Shown in pieces: positions 24,267 to 33,800 of a stretch of DNA of 64,000 bases. Within the stretch, counting starts at the first letter, position 1; each line of letters starts with the position of its first letter. A program made the position numbers and the translations under genes. The notes below the pieces were generated by a model. It made no database searches and was not told the origin of the DNA. It was given only the letters and a program-made list of their open reading frames with translations. Origin of the DNA: a virus; the IMG/VR virus record IMGVR_UViG_3300033747_000022, positions 124,001 to 188,000 of that record; one strand, 5' to 3'.

Positions 24267-25393
24267 GCACAACTGCAATAGAAAACTTTTTAGAAAGTGA
24301 AGAGGAGTATGATTTTCAAAAATGGTTAGAAGAAGAAATAGATATAGAAGAAGATACTCCAGAAAAGGAGATAGAAAAAGAAGATATTCCTATAGAAGAT
24401 TTATTAGTCAATTCAAATATCAAACCAGATGAGTTAAATGACATAGAAAAAGAAATGTACTATACAATTTTAAATTCCGACAAGGTAGCCTGGGAAAGAG
24501 GCGAAGGTTTCTCTACAGGGTTTAAACTTTTAGATGATAAATTTATGGGTATTCAGTCAGGTTTAGTATTTGTCGGAGCTCAGTCCAATGTTGGTAAATC
24601 AAGTTTTTTGTTATATGTAGCTAACCAATCATCTATTGCTGGTGATGTTTACAGCTTATATTTTTCTTTTGATGATGGTAGTAAGGATTTACTGCCAAGA
24701 ATTGTTGCATCTGAAAAAAATATACCTATTAACGCAATCAGACTTCCTGAAAGGTATTTAGATTATCCAACGATACTTGAGAAAAGGAAAGATGGAATTA
24801 GGGATTTGTATTCTTCTTTAGACAGGTTTAAAATCATCGACCAGGACAAAGGTAAATCGATTGAGCTTGTAGAGAAGGAAGTTGAAAAGCACCTAAATTA
24901 TTTAGAGGAGATAGGTTCTGACAGAAAGCTTTTTGTTCAGATTGACAACTTTCATGACCTTACATCAGAAGATAAGACATACTACAGCGAAAAAGAAAAA
25001 TACAGCGACATAGCTGATAGATTAAGAAACTTATCAGAGAAATTTAATATTCCAATCTGGTGCACAGCTGAACTACGAAAGGGCTCATCTGGCCACACAA
25101 ATGTTAGACCGGTAAAAGAGGATATCAAGGAAGCTGGAAAGATTGTTTACAGAGCAACAGCCTGCCTTATGCTTTACAATGAGGTTGGTTTAGAGCAGCA
25201 GAACGCAGCTGTCTTTTATAGAAGTCAGGATAGACCAGGTAAAAATCCTATAGTTGAAGTTCATTTCGACAAAAATAAACAAAGTTCATATAAAGGAAGG
25301 CTTTATTATAAGTTCGTTCCTGAATATGCATTATTTGTCGAGGCAACAGAAGGAGAAGTTGAGTATTACAACAATTTGATTTATCAAAATTAA
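24263..25393 (+). CDS. DnaB-like replicative helicase
   Basis: 376 aa. An acidic N-terminal 80 residues replace the usual DnaB N-domain. The RecA-like core starts at WERGEGFSTGFKLLD, with Walker A VFVGAQSNVGKSSF, then YFSFDDGSKDLLPR, VQIDNFHDL as Walker B, IPIWCTAELRKG and a C-terminal VEVHFDKNKQSSYKGRLYY. It would form the hexameric fork helicase working with the DnaG primase at 16 kb. Shorter than host DnaB, as in phages. Ends the operon. Confidence 0.85.
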   Translation: MSTTAIENFLESEEEYDFQKWLEEEIDIEEDTPEKEIEKEDIPIEDLLVNSNIKPDELNDIEKEMYYTILNSDKVAWERGEGFSTGFKLLDDKFMGIQSGLVFVGAQSNVGKSSFLLYVANQSSIAGDVYSLYFSFDDGSKDLLPRIVASEKNIPINAIRLPERYLDYPTILEKRKDGIRDLYSSLDRFKIIDQDKGKSIELVEKEVEKHLNYLEEIGSDRKLFVQIDNFHDLTSEDKTYYSEKEKYSDIADRLRNLSEKFNIPIWCTAELRKGSSGHTNVRPVKEDIKEAGKIVYRATACLMLYNEVGLEQQNAAVFYRSQDRPGKNPIVEVHFDKNKQSSYKGRLYYKFVPEYALFVEATEGEVEYYNNLIYQN

Positions 25394-25466
25394 AGCTTAT
25401 TCACTTTGTTGTCGAATTATGTAATAAATTGCTATTTAAAATTTGATGAAATTGTGATTATGACCC

Positions 25467-25495
25467 TTGCAAAACATATGTTTATGTGTTAATAT
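25467..25495 (+). promoter_or_regulatory. sigma-A promoter for the 25.5-kb operon
   Basis: TTGCAA, 17 bases, TAATAT with extended TGT, followed directly by AAGGAGGTG for the gene at 25514. It lies in the 120-base gap after the helicase. Confidence 0.72.
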
Positions 25496-25513
25496 TAAGG
25501 AGGTGCTTACCCG

Positions 25514-25747
25514 ATGGGTGTAGCAGAAAAACATGAAGAATTTGAAGGTCCGTTCGGAGAAAGAGTAATTAGGTATAAGGATGGCTACTATGAAGGCATT
25601 GAGTGCTCTCAGTACGCCCCTTGTCCTATTGATTATAGATGTGAAAATAAGAATAGTAAGTATGAATGGTGTAGAAGATGCAAAGTCCTTACCTGTTCTC
25701 ACTCAACCAAAGAAAAGAATTTGCTTATTAGAAAGGTGGAGGAGTAA
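25514..25747 (+). CDS. cysteine-rich small protein (77 aa)
   Basis: ATG after AAGGAGGTG. Six cysteines in IECSQYAPCPIDYRCENK and YEWCRRCKVLTCSH suggest a compact metal-binding fold. First gene after a promoter, so likely well expressed. No named family. Confidence 0.72.
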   Translation: MGVAEKHEEFEGPFGERVIRYKDGYYEGIECSQYAPCPIDYRCENKNSKYEWCRRCKVLTCSHSTKEKNLLIRKVEE

Positions 25748-26001
25748 TGAGAGAGGACTTAAAAAAAGAAGTAGAGGAGAAGTTGAGTTTTATAAACAAC
25801 ACATTCAAACAGAGCGATATAGACCTTAAGGTCTACGCTACAGCAGATGAGTGTGAAGAGGAGAAACTAGATTTGTATAAATGTCCTGAATGCGGTGATT
25901 TTTTCTCAAATAAACTCGGAGATGAAGATTACGAAAAGCTCCAGTGTCCTAGTTGTGAGACTGAGTTCAAGATTGAGAGGGAAAAAGATGATACAAAATA
26001 G
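25747..26001 (+). CDS. zinc-ribbon protein (84 aa)
   Basis: ATG overlaps the previous TAA by one base after GGTGGAGG. Acidic helical N-terminus, then a complete zinc ribbon: LYKCPECGDFF and LQCPSCETEF, one CxxC pair each. Confidence 0.75.
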   Translation: MREDLKKEVEEKLSFINNTFKQSDIDLKVYATADECEEEKLDLYKCPECGDFFSNKLGDEDYEKLQCPSCETEFKIEREKDDTK

Positions 26002-26212
26002 TGATAAAGCAAACCAAGAAATTAACAAAAAAGACAGAGTTGATAAAGATTATGGTGGACACACAAAATACTGCAAGTTCTGCGGTAAACAGCTTATTTT
26101 TGTAAAGACAGACCACAATGGTAATGTAAATCAGAACAGAAAAAAAGAGTGGGAAGCTTCTGTTTGTCATAAGTGCTGGCCAAAAGAAGTAAGAAGAAGA
26201 CATAAAATATAA
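25988..26212 (+). CDS. zinc-binding protein (74 aa)
   Basis: Start set at ATG 25988 behind GAGAGGG; the frame is open further upstream. Two CxxC pairs (YCKFCGKQLIF and VCHKCWPKEV) and a basic C-terminus RRRHKI. Third zinc-ribbon gene in a row. Confidence 0.72.
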   Translation: MIQNSDKANQEINKKDRVDKDYGGHTKYCKFCGKQLIFVKTDHNGNVNQNRKKEWEASVCHKCWPKEVRRRHKI

Positions 26213-26233
26213 AATTATTGGGGGAAGATAGAG

Positions 26234-26896
26234 ATGAATTACCTTAAATTCTTAGTAAATGATAAACTAGTTGATGCTGAAGGAAACTTAGTAGGAGAAG
26301 AAGCTGACCTTAAGAATATGACAAACATCTATGGAATAACAAACTTAACAGATGAAGAAAAAAATATAGTATTTGGCAGTGAAATAAATGATATTAAAAA
26401 TTATAATGTAAAAGTTATAGTTATTAAAATTTTAGAAAGTTTACCAAATGAATTTTGGTTTAGGCCTAATAAATCAGAGTACGGCAAAACTCCTGAAGAT
26501 GAAGAAGGTGTCGGAGGAGCTGTGCTCCACTCTAAAAAGGCATTTAAAATAGCTAAAAAGCTAATTAAAGCTTGGGATATTAGCGATTACAAGCGTGATA
26601 TTGTACTTGCAGCAACACTTTTACATGATTGTTTTTTAGATTCATTTTCTACTGCTGATAAAGATGAAATTTTTCACTTGCATTTGATTCAGCCAAGAAT
26701 TAAATTTTTAGACTATGAATACTTGATAGCAAACGAAGAAGATAAAGATGCTTTTGACTTGATAATGAAGGGGATTGAAGGCCACACAGGGGGTAAGTGC
26801 TTAATTCAATCTTTAAGGTATAGAAAAGAGAATGATTTTCTTAAGATAGTACATATTGCCGATTTTTTGGCAAATGACCAGGAGGTGGTAAAATAA
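26234..26896 (+). CDS. HD-domain phosphohydrolase
   Basis: 220 aa. The HD signature is spread as AVLHSKKAFKIAKKLI, then AATLLHDCFLD, and later HIADFLAND, giving His, His-Asp and Asp metal ligands. Family members hydrolyse nucleotides or phosphodiesters. Beside the dTMP kinase, a nucleotide-pool role (for instance dNMP production) is plausible but unproven. ATTGGGGGAA precedes the ATG. Confidence 0.78.
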   Translation: MNYLKFLVNDKLVDAEGNLVGEEADLKNMTNIYGITNLTDEEKNIVFGSEINDIKNYNVKVIVIKILESLPNEFWFRPNKSEYGKTPEDEEGVGGAVLHSKKAFKIAKKLIKAWDISDYKRDIVLAATLLHDCFLDSFSTADKDEIFHLHLIQPRIKFLDYEYLIANEEDKDAFDLIMKGIEGHTGGKCLIQSLRYRKENDFLKIVHIADFLANDQEVVK

Positions 26897-27201
26897 ATAA
26901 ATTTCTAGTATTTTTAGACAATGTAGAGATTTTTTTAATGTCGCATGTTTCAACAATAAGCTATGTCTTAGGTTTAATCTTCGGAATATTATCAATGGTC
27001 GTTTTTGTTAATTACTCATTAATATACTCAGCTTTAACACTGCTTTCAGGTTTTATAGTCTTTGAAGTATACAGGTATACATTCGCTGGAGAACCCGACT
27101 TTGTAATGCATTTTGACAAAGAGGATTTAGAAGACGGAGATGATTTTGGCAAAATAATGAGTAAAGTAATTGAAGAAGCAGAAAAGAGAGAGGATGATTA
27201 G
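26893..27201 (+). CDS. small membrane protein with apparent ATA start (102 aa)
   Basis: An in-frame ATA at 26893 overlaps the previous stop (ATAA) and stands 8 bases after GGAGG, ideal for coupling; the first ATG (26938) has no ribosome site. Two membrane helices (ISYVLGLIFGILSMVVFV and SLIYSALTLLSGFIVF) are followed by an acidic cytoplasmic tail FDKEDLEDGDDFG. Function unknown. Confidence 0.72.
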   Translation: MNKFLVFLDNVEIFLMSHVSTISYVLGLIFGILSMVVFVNYSLIYSALTLLSGFIVFEVYRYTFAGEPDFVMHFDKEDLEDGDDFGKIMSKVIEEAEKREDD

Positions 27202-27202
27202 T

Positions 27203-27835
27203 TTGTTTATAGTATTTGAAGGGCCCGATTGGGTCGGGAAATCAACCCTCTTAGAAAGCGTGGGAGAGGCCTTAAGGGCTTCTCCTTCCTTTAATAAGAG
27301 AGTATTGACAACTAAAGAGCCGGGAGGCTCAGAGTTTGGTTTAAAGTTAAGAAAGATTTTATTTGATAAAAATGAAAAAATATCTCCTTTAACTGAAACA
27401 TTAATATTCCTGGCTGATAGGGCTGAACATACAAAAACATTAATAGAAAAAGAAAATGATGACAACACTATAATATTAAGTGATAGATACGACCTTTCAA
27501 CAGCTGTCTATCAGTGCATGGAAAAGGGAGTTTTAGACTACAAAGATTTATTTAAGATAGAAGAGATGTTAGGATTTCCAACTCCGGATATGGGCGTTAT
27601 AATGATAGCTAACGAACCATTTATCAGTAATGAAGCAGATACCTTTATGGAAAAATACAATTATGATTGGGACGGATTAAATAGAAAGTTTATAACTCTA
27701 ACTAAAAATCATAATTTAAAAATGCTTGATTACCCCAAAGTAATAATCAACTCAAGCCTTCATTCTATAGAAGAATCAACCGATAAAATATTAAAAGAGA
27801 TAAAAACTTTAAAAGTGGACGGATTTGTGTTATAA
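27203..27835 (+). CDS. tmk: thymidylate kinase
   Basis: TTG 27203 chosen because AGAGAGG lies 9 bases upstream; an ATG at 27194 abuts that site. 210 aa. P-loop FEGPDWVGKSTLL, LTTKEPGGSEFGLKLR and DRYDLSTAVYQ (the DRY motif) are the dTMP kinase signatures, followed by a LID-like segment. It phosphorylates dTMP to dTDP, downstream of ThyX. P-loop carries Asp-Trp-Val in place of the usual Asp-Gly-Ala/Ser. Confidence 0.9.
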   Translation: MFIVFEGPDWVGKSTLLESVGEALRASPSFNKRVLTTKEPGGSEFGLKLRKILFDKNEKISPLTETLIFLADRAEHTKTLIEKENDDNTIILSDRYDLSTAVYQCMEKGVLDYKDLFKIEEMLGFPTPDMGVIMIANEPFISNEADTFMEKYNYDWDGLNRKFITLTKNHNLKMLDYPKVIINSSLHSIEESTDKILKEIKTLKVDGFVL

Positions 27836-27836
27836 T
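27808..27836 (+). promoter_or_regulatory. promoter for the 27.9-kb operon
   Basis: Weak -35 TTTAAA, 17 bases, perfect TATAAT with extended TGT, overlapping the end of tmk. The stretch TTGTGTTA(T/G)AATTA is shared with the ssb promoter. Confidence 0.65.
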
Positions 27837-27838
27837 TA

Positions 27839-27859
27839 GTTTAGTGAAGTAAAATAAAC
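27839..27859 (+). promoter_or_regulatory. 21-bp dyad GTTTA-n11-TAAAC, copy 2
   Basis: Starts 2 bases after the -10 hexamer of the 27.8-kb promoter, so it covers the expected transcription start. Inner bases GTGAAGTAAAA are nearly those of copy 3 at 49472. Confidence 0.5.
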
Positions 27860-27886
27860 AAATCAACATAATATGAGGTGAATTAA

Positions 27887-28630
27887 TTGGAAATAGAATA
27901 TCAAGCACTATTAGATTTTTTAGCATGTCCTGCCTTATATCTTTTCAAGCATCAAAGAAAAGACAAGGTTGAAAGCTACATGGGCAGAAAAGTAATAGAC
28001 GACATATTAACAAATACTATTTACTTTTTTTATAACACAATCCTTGAAGAAGAAAGAATACCTTCAGAAACTGAATTAAAAAATTTTTATGGAACTCAAT
28101 TTGCTGAAAAAGAAGATTTGCTAAAATTTAAAACAAGCCAGCAAAAAAAGAGATATACACAAAAGTATCCGGGAGAGTTCATCAAAAAGTTTTACATTAA
28201 ACACAGGGATAACCCAGGAATACCGATAGCCGTAAATGAAAAGTTTGATGTTGAACTTGAAAATCACAAAATAAAAAACTGCAACTTGCAGCTGGTAAAG
28301 ATGGTAGATAAAAAAACGCATATAATGTATTTCAGTAATGCTTCTCATAATCCTGATACATTTAGAAAAAATAATGACCTTAAATTTTCTCTTATGAGTT
28401 ATGGATTCAGGAATATATTTAAGCAAAAAGAAGATAAGTTTATTTATAACAGTGTAAGAAAAGGAAAGTTTTTGGAGATATACAGAAGCAATTGGCAGTT
28501 TAAGAAGATGGTTGCAACTCTTGATAATATTGCAGAGATTATCAACCAGGAGCTTTACTGGCAGAATATAAACTACTTATGCAAGTCTTGTCCATACAGC
28601 GAGATTTGTTATAACTGGCGCGGGAGGTGA
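27887..28630 (+). CDS. Cas4/RecB-like PD-(D/E)XK family protein, catalytic motif degenerate
   Basis: TTG after GAGGTG. 247 aa. The N-terminal LLDFLACPALYLFKHQR and C-terminal YLCKSCPYSEICYNWRGR, with one cysteine early and three late, match the Fe-S cluster layout of Cas4 and AddB-type nucleases. The expected catalytic VDYKT segment is not evident (LVKMVDKKTHIMYF at that place), so nuclease activity may be lost. It lies just upstream of ruvC, suggesting DNA end binding or recombination. Confidence 0.65.
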   Translation: MEIEYQALLDFLACPALYLFKHQRKDKVESYMGRKVIDDILTNTIYFFYNTILEEERIPSETELKNFYGTQFAEKEDLLKFKTSQQKKRYTQKYPGEFIKKFYIKHRDNPGIPIAVNEKFDVELENHKIKNCNLQLVKMVDKKTHIMYFSNASHNPDTFRKNNDLKFSLMSYGFRNIFKQKEDKFIYNSVRKGKFLEIYRSNWQFKKMVATLDNIAEIINQELYWQNINYLCKSCPYSEICYNWRGR

Positions 28631-28635
28631 TTTTG

Positions 28636-28791
28636 ATGTCCAAAAAAATTAACATAATTGAAGACCAAGAAAAAGGCTTAAAGATTGGCGAAGAATGGTC
28701 AGGTAATTTATCAGAATCTGAATCAGACGAAGAAAAAAACAAAGAGGAAGTAGATGATACAGAAGATGAAAAAGAGGATACTAGGGATTGA
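28636..28791 (+). CDS. small acidic protein (51 aa)
   Basis: ATG after GGGAGGTGA. Half the residues are Glu or Asp in a row-like tail (SESESDEEKNKEEV...). It overlaps the start of ruvC by 38 bases. Unknown; possibly a DNA-mimic type tail. Confidence 0.6.
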   Translation: MSKKINIIEDQEKGLKIGEEWSGNLSESESDEEKNKEEVDDTEDEKEDTRD

Positions 28792-29317
28792 CCCGAGCAT
28801 CACCAGCACCGGCTGGGCAGTTTTGGAATATGAGGAAGACGAACTTGTAAATATAATAACACCTGAAAAAGAAGAGAGTTTGTTTAAAGGTAACTACAAA
28901 CCAGAGCTTTTAGATTATGACAATATAGAAACAGATTCGGATAAGACAGATAGAAAAAGATTTTATCAAATATATGAACAGCTAGAAAAAATTATTAAAT
29001 TTTATAAGCCTGAAATAATAAGTATTGAAGACCAATACAGCTCTCTTAACCCTAAAACTTTAAAAAGATTAAGTCATGTAAGAGGGGTTTGCATGTTTTT
29101 AGCAGAGATGTATCAAAAAGATATGTACTTATATTATCCTACAAGTGTAAAAAAAATAGCTTCAGGAAATGGAAGAGCTTCAAAGGAAGAGATGACAGAA
29201 GCAATAAATGAATACTTTGATTTAGGGTTAAATTTTAAGAAAGAAAATGATAAAGCAGATGCTATAGGAATCGCACTTTCTTTTCTTTTCAATAAGAAAA
29301 AGGGGCAAAAAATATAG
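28754..29317 (+). CDS. ruvC: RuvC-like Holliday junction resolvase
   Basis: ATG after AGAGGAAG within the preceding gene. 187 aa. RNase H-fold resolvase motifs: ILGIDPSITSTGWAVLE with the first Asp, IISIEDQYSSLNPKTLKRL with the Glu, and NDKADAIGIALSFLF with the final Asp pair region. It cuts four-way junctions produced by RecA/ERF recombination before packaging. An extra loop after the first strand is longer than in E. coli RuvC. Confidence 0.88.
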   Translation: MIQKMKKRILGIDPSITSTGWAVLEYEEDELVNIITPEKEESLFKGNYKPELLDYDNIETDSDKTDRKRFYQIYEQLEKIIKFYKPEIISIEDQYSSLNPKTLKRLSHVRGVCMFLAEMYQKDMYLYYPTSVKKIASGNGRASKEEMTEAINEYFDLGLNFKKENDKADAIGIALSFLFNKKKGQKI

Positions 29318-29332
29318 AAGGCGTGATAATAA

Positions 29333-29626
29333 ATGAAATTTAATTTTGATAATTTCGATGTAGAAATGAGCTTTGATGAAATTTTTTCTGAACACCCACA
29401 GGATATTAAAGATTTTTTATGCATGTTAGGACAGGTAGACAAAGAAAGTCAAACTTTAGGGACTGAGATTGAATTTTTATTTTTTAATCCTTTTGATAGT
29501 GCGGAAACAAACTTGTTAGTTGATAAAGGTTTGGATGATGGGTTTTCTGGAGATTACAATGGAAATATAGAAGATACTTTGAGGAAGTTAATAGAAGATT
29601 TTGAAGAGGGAAATTATGATGAGTGA
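29333..29626 (+). CDS. acidic hypothetical protein (97 aa)
   Basis: ATG after AAGGCGTG. Very acidic (Glu/Asp about one residue in four) and without basic patches. Its end overlaps the sigma-factor start. Unknown; acidity and position leave open an anti-sigma or DNA-mimic role. Confidence 0.72.
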   Translation: MKFNFDNFDVEMSFDEIFSEHPQDIKDFLCMLGQVDKESQTLGTEIEFLFFNPFDSAETNLLVDKGLDDGFSGDYNGNIEDTLRKLIEDFEEGNYDE

Positions 29627-30437
29627 AAAACTAAAGCTAATAGAAGAATACAAAAAAGGAAATAAAGAGTCAGGACAAAAACTTTTAGACATGTATGATG
29701 CATTCATAAAAAACTTTGTTTCGCTTATTTATCACGGCTCTTATAAAAGCAACACTTCAGTTAAAAACTTTCTTAGACTTCTTCAGCCAGGAGGCAGCTC
29801 TTCAGTAGAAGAATTAACCAATGTTGTAAGTGTTATTAACGCAATATATTCAGCATATGATTTTGAAGATGTCTATCAGGATGTAAAATTATCTTTTTTA
29901 ATTTCTTTAGATGTTTTTGATATATCAGAATATGATGAGAGAAAAGAAGTTGAAAGTCCATTTGATTATTTCTTGTCAATTTATTTTCCTTATATACTAA
30001 AAAACAATACAGTAGACAATGTAAAGACAGAACCTTTATCAGATAATATAGAAAAGTGGCCTATGCAAAATCCATTTTTAGTCACAGAAAAAGATGAAGT
30101 TTCAAAAACAAGTATTGATAGAGATTGGGTTAATGGAAATACATGCAACAATAGATTTTCTGATTTAACAATTGAAGAAAGGTTAATTTTAAAACTAAGA
30201 TTTGAAGACCATTTAATCTTAGACGAAATAGGTGAGAGATTAGGAAAATCTAAATCATCAATTTCAAGAAGGATTAATACTATCAGAAATAAACTTGAAA
30301 AAATAAAAGATAAGAACATAGAGAATAAAATAATAGCTAATGAGTACTTAGTTAATAACAAAACTGTTGAAGAAATAGGAGATATGCTGGATAAAACTCC
30401 GATGACAATCTATAGAAGATTAAAAAATATAAAATAA
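29619..30437 (+). CDS. phage RNA polymerase sigma factor with extra C-terminal HTH
   Basis: ATG 29619 (or 29616) lies 8 (5) bases after GAGGG. 272 aa. A region 2-like helix pair (IYSAYDFEDVYQDVKLSFLI) recalls the core-binding and -10 segment. Region 4 is clear: LTIEERLILKLRFEDHLILDEIGERLG then KSKSSISRRINTIRNKLEKI. A second HTH (NNKTVEEIGDMLDKTPMTIY) is added at the end. It most likely directs host RNA polymerase to phage middle or late promoters, for example those of the minus-strand block. Confidence 0.8.
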   Translation: MSEKLKLIEEYKKGNKESGQKLLDMYDAFIKNFVSLIYHGSYKSNTSVKNFLRLLQPGGSSSVEELTNVVSVINAIYSAYDFEDVYQDVKLSFLISLDVFDISEYDERKEVESPFDYFLSIYFPYILKNNTVDNVKTEPLSDNIEKWPMQNPFLVTEKDEVSKTSIDRDWVNGNTCNNRFSDLTIEERLILKLRFEDHLILDEIGERLGKSKSSISRRINTIRNKLEKIKDKNIENKIIANEYLVNNKTVEEIGDMLDKTPMTIYRRLKNIK

Positions 30438-30449
30438 GGGATGATATGT

Positions 30450-30815
30450 ATGGCTTCTAAGAGATGGACAGCTACAGAAATGTTTTATCTTCTGCAATAT
30501 CCAAGGCTTTCAGCTAAAGAATTGTCTAAAGTTATAAACAGGACTGAAAATGCTATAAAGTGTAAAATCAATAATTTAAATATTAGTGATGATTATAAAA
30601 ACGAGAGAAGTGAAGAAGAATCTATAAATGTTTTTTGTTCAGATTGTCTTTATAGTCATAAAACATGTGGCCAAAATGTAAAAGATTGCCTAAATGATGA
30701 GGCCTCAAAGCTTTATAAAAGATTTTATAATGTAAACTTAAACGAAGACCTTAAAGATAAAAAAATAGTAATAAATAAAAAACAGAAAGTAAAAAATAAA
30801 CGGTTAATAATTTAA
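30450..30815 (+). CDS. HTH DNA-binding protein with cysteine cluster (121 aa)
   Basis: ATG 30450 follows ATAAGGG by about ten bases. N-terminal SANT/Myb-like helix-turn-helix: WTATEMFYLLQYPRLSAKEL then NRTENAIKCKINNL. A cluster VFCSDCLYSHKTCGQNVKDC follows and probably binds metal. Next to the sigma factor, it may be a transcription co-regulator. Confidence 0.75.
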   Translation: MASKRWTATEMFYLLQYPRLSAKELSKVINRTENAIKCKINNLNISDDYKNERSEEESINVFCSDCLYSHKTCGQNVKDCLNDEASKLYKRFYNVNLNEDLKDKKIVINKKQKVKNKRLII

Positions 30816-30827
30816 AGGGGGAGTAAA

Positions 30828-33800
30828 ATGTCGTTTTATGTAATTAAAAGAGACGGAAGAAAAGTAGAATATAAAAATAAAAAAATTAAAGATGCAGTTT
30901 ATAAAGCAGCGAAGGCAACAGCAGAAAAAAAAGGTGAAGATTTTTGGAATTTTGTTGCAAATAATATTGTTGAAGAAATAGAAGATAATATAAGTGGAAT
31001 GATTAGTTCTGGATTAAACTCTGTTAATGTTGAGACTTTACAGGATATTGTTGAGTATGAATTAATGGAAAACAGACATTATGAAATAGCAAAAAACTAT
31101 ATATTATATAGAAAGCAGCATGAAAAGTATAGAGATGCTCAAAAACTATACAATGGAATAAATGATACAGTTAATAATTACCTTGATTTAAGCAATTGGA
31201 AAGTTAATGAGAACTCCAATATGGGTTATAGTCTTCAGGGTTTAAATAATCATATAGCAAGCGAGGTGACAGGCCATTATTGGTTAAATGAAATTTACCC
31301 TAAACACATTAAAGAAAAGCATGTAAGTGGAGATTTGCACATTCACGACCTTGCTAATTTAAGTAATTACTGTTGTGGATGGGACCTTCAGGATTTATTA
31401 TTGGAAGGTTTTTCAGGAGTGTCAACCAAGATAGAGTCGGCACCACCAAAACACTTCAGAACTGCTTTAGGACAAATGGTTAATTTTTTATATACTTTAC
31501 AGGGAGAGAGTTCTGGAGCTCAAGCTTTTTCAAGTTTCGATACTTATCTTGCACCGTTTGTATCTTATGATGGACTTGATTATGATGAAGTTTATCAGGC
31601 TATGCAGGAATTTATTTTTAATTTAAATGTACCGACACGGGTTGGATTTCAAAGTCCTTTTACAAATTTAACTATGGATTTAGTTTGTCCATCAAATATG
31701 GCAGAGGACCCAGCTATTATTGGTGGCGAAATGCTTTATGACATGCCGCTTAAAAATTTCCAGAAGGAAATGGACATGATTAACAAGGCTTTTGCTGAGG
31801 TTATGCTGGCGGGAGATTCAAAAGGAAGAGTATTTTCTTTCCCTATTCCTACTTATAACATTACTCCAGATTTTGATTGGGATAACGAAATATTAAATCC
31901 TGTTTGGGAAATGACAGCCAAGTACGGAATTCCATATTTTGCGAACTTCGTCAATTCCGATATGAAAGCTGAAGACGCTCGCTCAATGTGTCCACTTGAC
32001 GGAAAAGAAAAGGTATTAGTTAAAACAGGTGATGACAATGTAAGATACTCCCAAATTAACCACACATATTATGACACTAAAGATAATGATGATATATTAG
32101 TCTATTCTGATGGTAAATTTATAGAAGGTCGATTCAATAAGTTTGAAAATCAAAATATGATAAATGTAAGATTGGTTAACGGGCATGAGATAAAGATGAC
32201 TGAAGAACATTTAAATTTTGTTATCAAAAATAAAAATAAAGATATTGAAGAAATGTCAGGAAAAGACTTAAAAGAAGGTTATTATCTACCTTATAGCTTA
32301 ACAAGTTTTAAAGGCGAAGGAGGAACTTATGACCTTGGCTATTTAATAGGAGCTTTTGCAGGAGACGGAAGCTGTGATAAAAATACAGGAACTGTTTTTT
32401 CTTTAAATAATAATACCAAGCTAACAGTGCTTGAAAATTTAAAAGAAATACTGACTAAACTTTTTGGGGCTAAATTTACCGAAAAAGAAGAAAAAAATAA
32501 TGTAGTTAAACTTTCAACATATAATCCAGCAGTAAAATCAATGATTGAAAGTTTTGTTGATGGGGATAATGCATTAAATAAATACTTCAAAGCAAATGTT
32601 TTTGAAATGAGCAAACACTTTAGAACAGGATTATTTGATGGCTATTATGAAACTGATGGAGGAAACAAAAATAGAATTTATACATCATCAGAAAAAATGG
32701 TAGAAAGCTTAAATATGTTAGCTGCTACTCTGGGAACAACAACCAATGTTTATACTGATGACAGAAAAAAAAGTGATGGAAGACTAGGAGATAATCCAAA
32801 TTATGCTGTTTTATTTTACAAATTAAATAGAAATAGTTATGGCGACGTTTGGTTTAAAAAAGACTCAAAACTGTGGATGAAAATAGATAAAGTTGAAAAA
32901 CTAAAAGAAAAACAAACGGCTTATTGTTTTGAAGTCAAAGATGGAGAACCAATGTTTACGGTTGGCACAACTGGAATCTTGACTCATAACTGCAGGCTGC
33001 GCCTTGATAATCGGCAATTAAGAAAGCGAGGAGGAGGTTTATTCGGCTCATCGCCTATGACAGGCTCTATCGGTGTAGTAACACTTAATATGCCCAGAAT
33101 TGGACTTTTAGCAGAAAATACTGATGATTATTTAGAGAGAGTCTATGAATTAATGGATATTGCAAAAGAAAGTTTAGAAATTAAAAGAAGAATTTTAGAA
33201 GAGTTAACAGATGCAGGTCTTTACCCTTATTCTAAGTTTTATCTAAGAAGTATTAAGGAACGTTTTGGAGAGTACTGGAAAAATCACTTTAATACAATCG
33301 GATTAAATGGAATGAATGAATCTGTTATGAATTTCTTAGGAAAAGATATGACAGAACATGAAGCTATTAAATTTACTAAATGGGTTATGTACAAAATGAA
33401 AGAAAGAATGGTGGAGTACCAGGAAGAAACAAGTGACCTTTTTAACCTTGAAGCTACTCCAGCTGAAGGAACAAGCTATAGATTGGCCAAATCAGACCTT
33501 GATAAGTTTGGGAAAGAAGAAGCTGTTTTTGCTAATGATAAAAGGGTTTATACAGAAGATGCTGACCCGTATTACACTAATTCAACTCAGCTACCTGTAG
33601 GGGCTACAGACGACCCTTTTGAAGCTTTAGATTGGCAGGATGAACTTCAGAAAAATTATACAGGAGGAACAGTTTTACATTTATTTCTAGGAGAGAGAAT
33701 GCCTGGAATAGAGGCTACCAAAAAGTTTGTTAAAAGAGTTGCTGAAAATTATGAACTTCCTTATTACTCTATTACTCCTACTTTTAGTATTTGTCCAATA

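Noticed and set aside
28121-28426. 101-aa minus-strand frame
   Set aside because: Opposite the Cas4/RecB-like gene; hydrophobic shadow typical of antisense reading in AT-rich genes.
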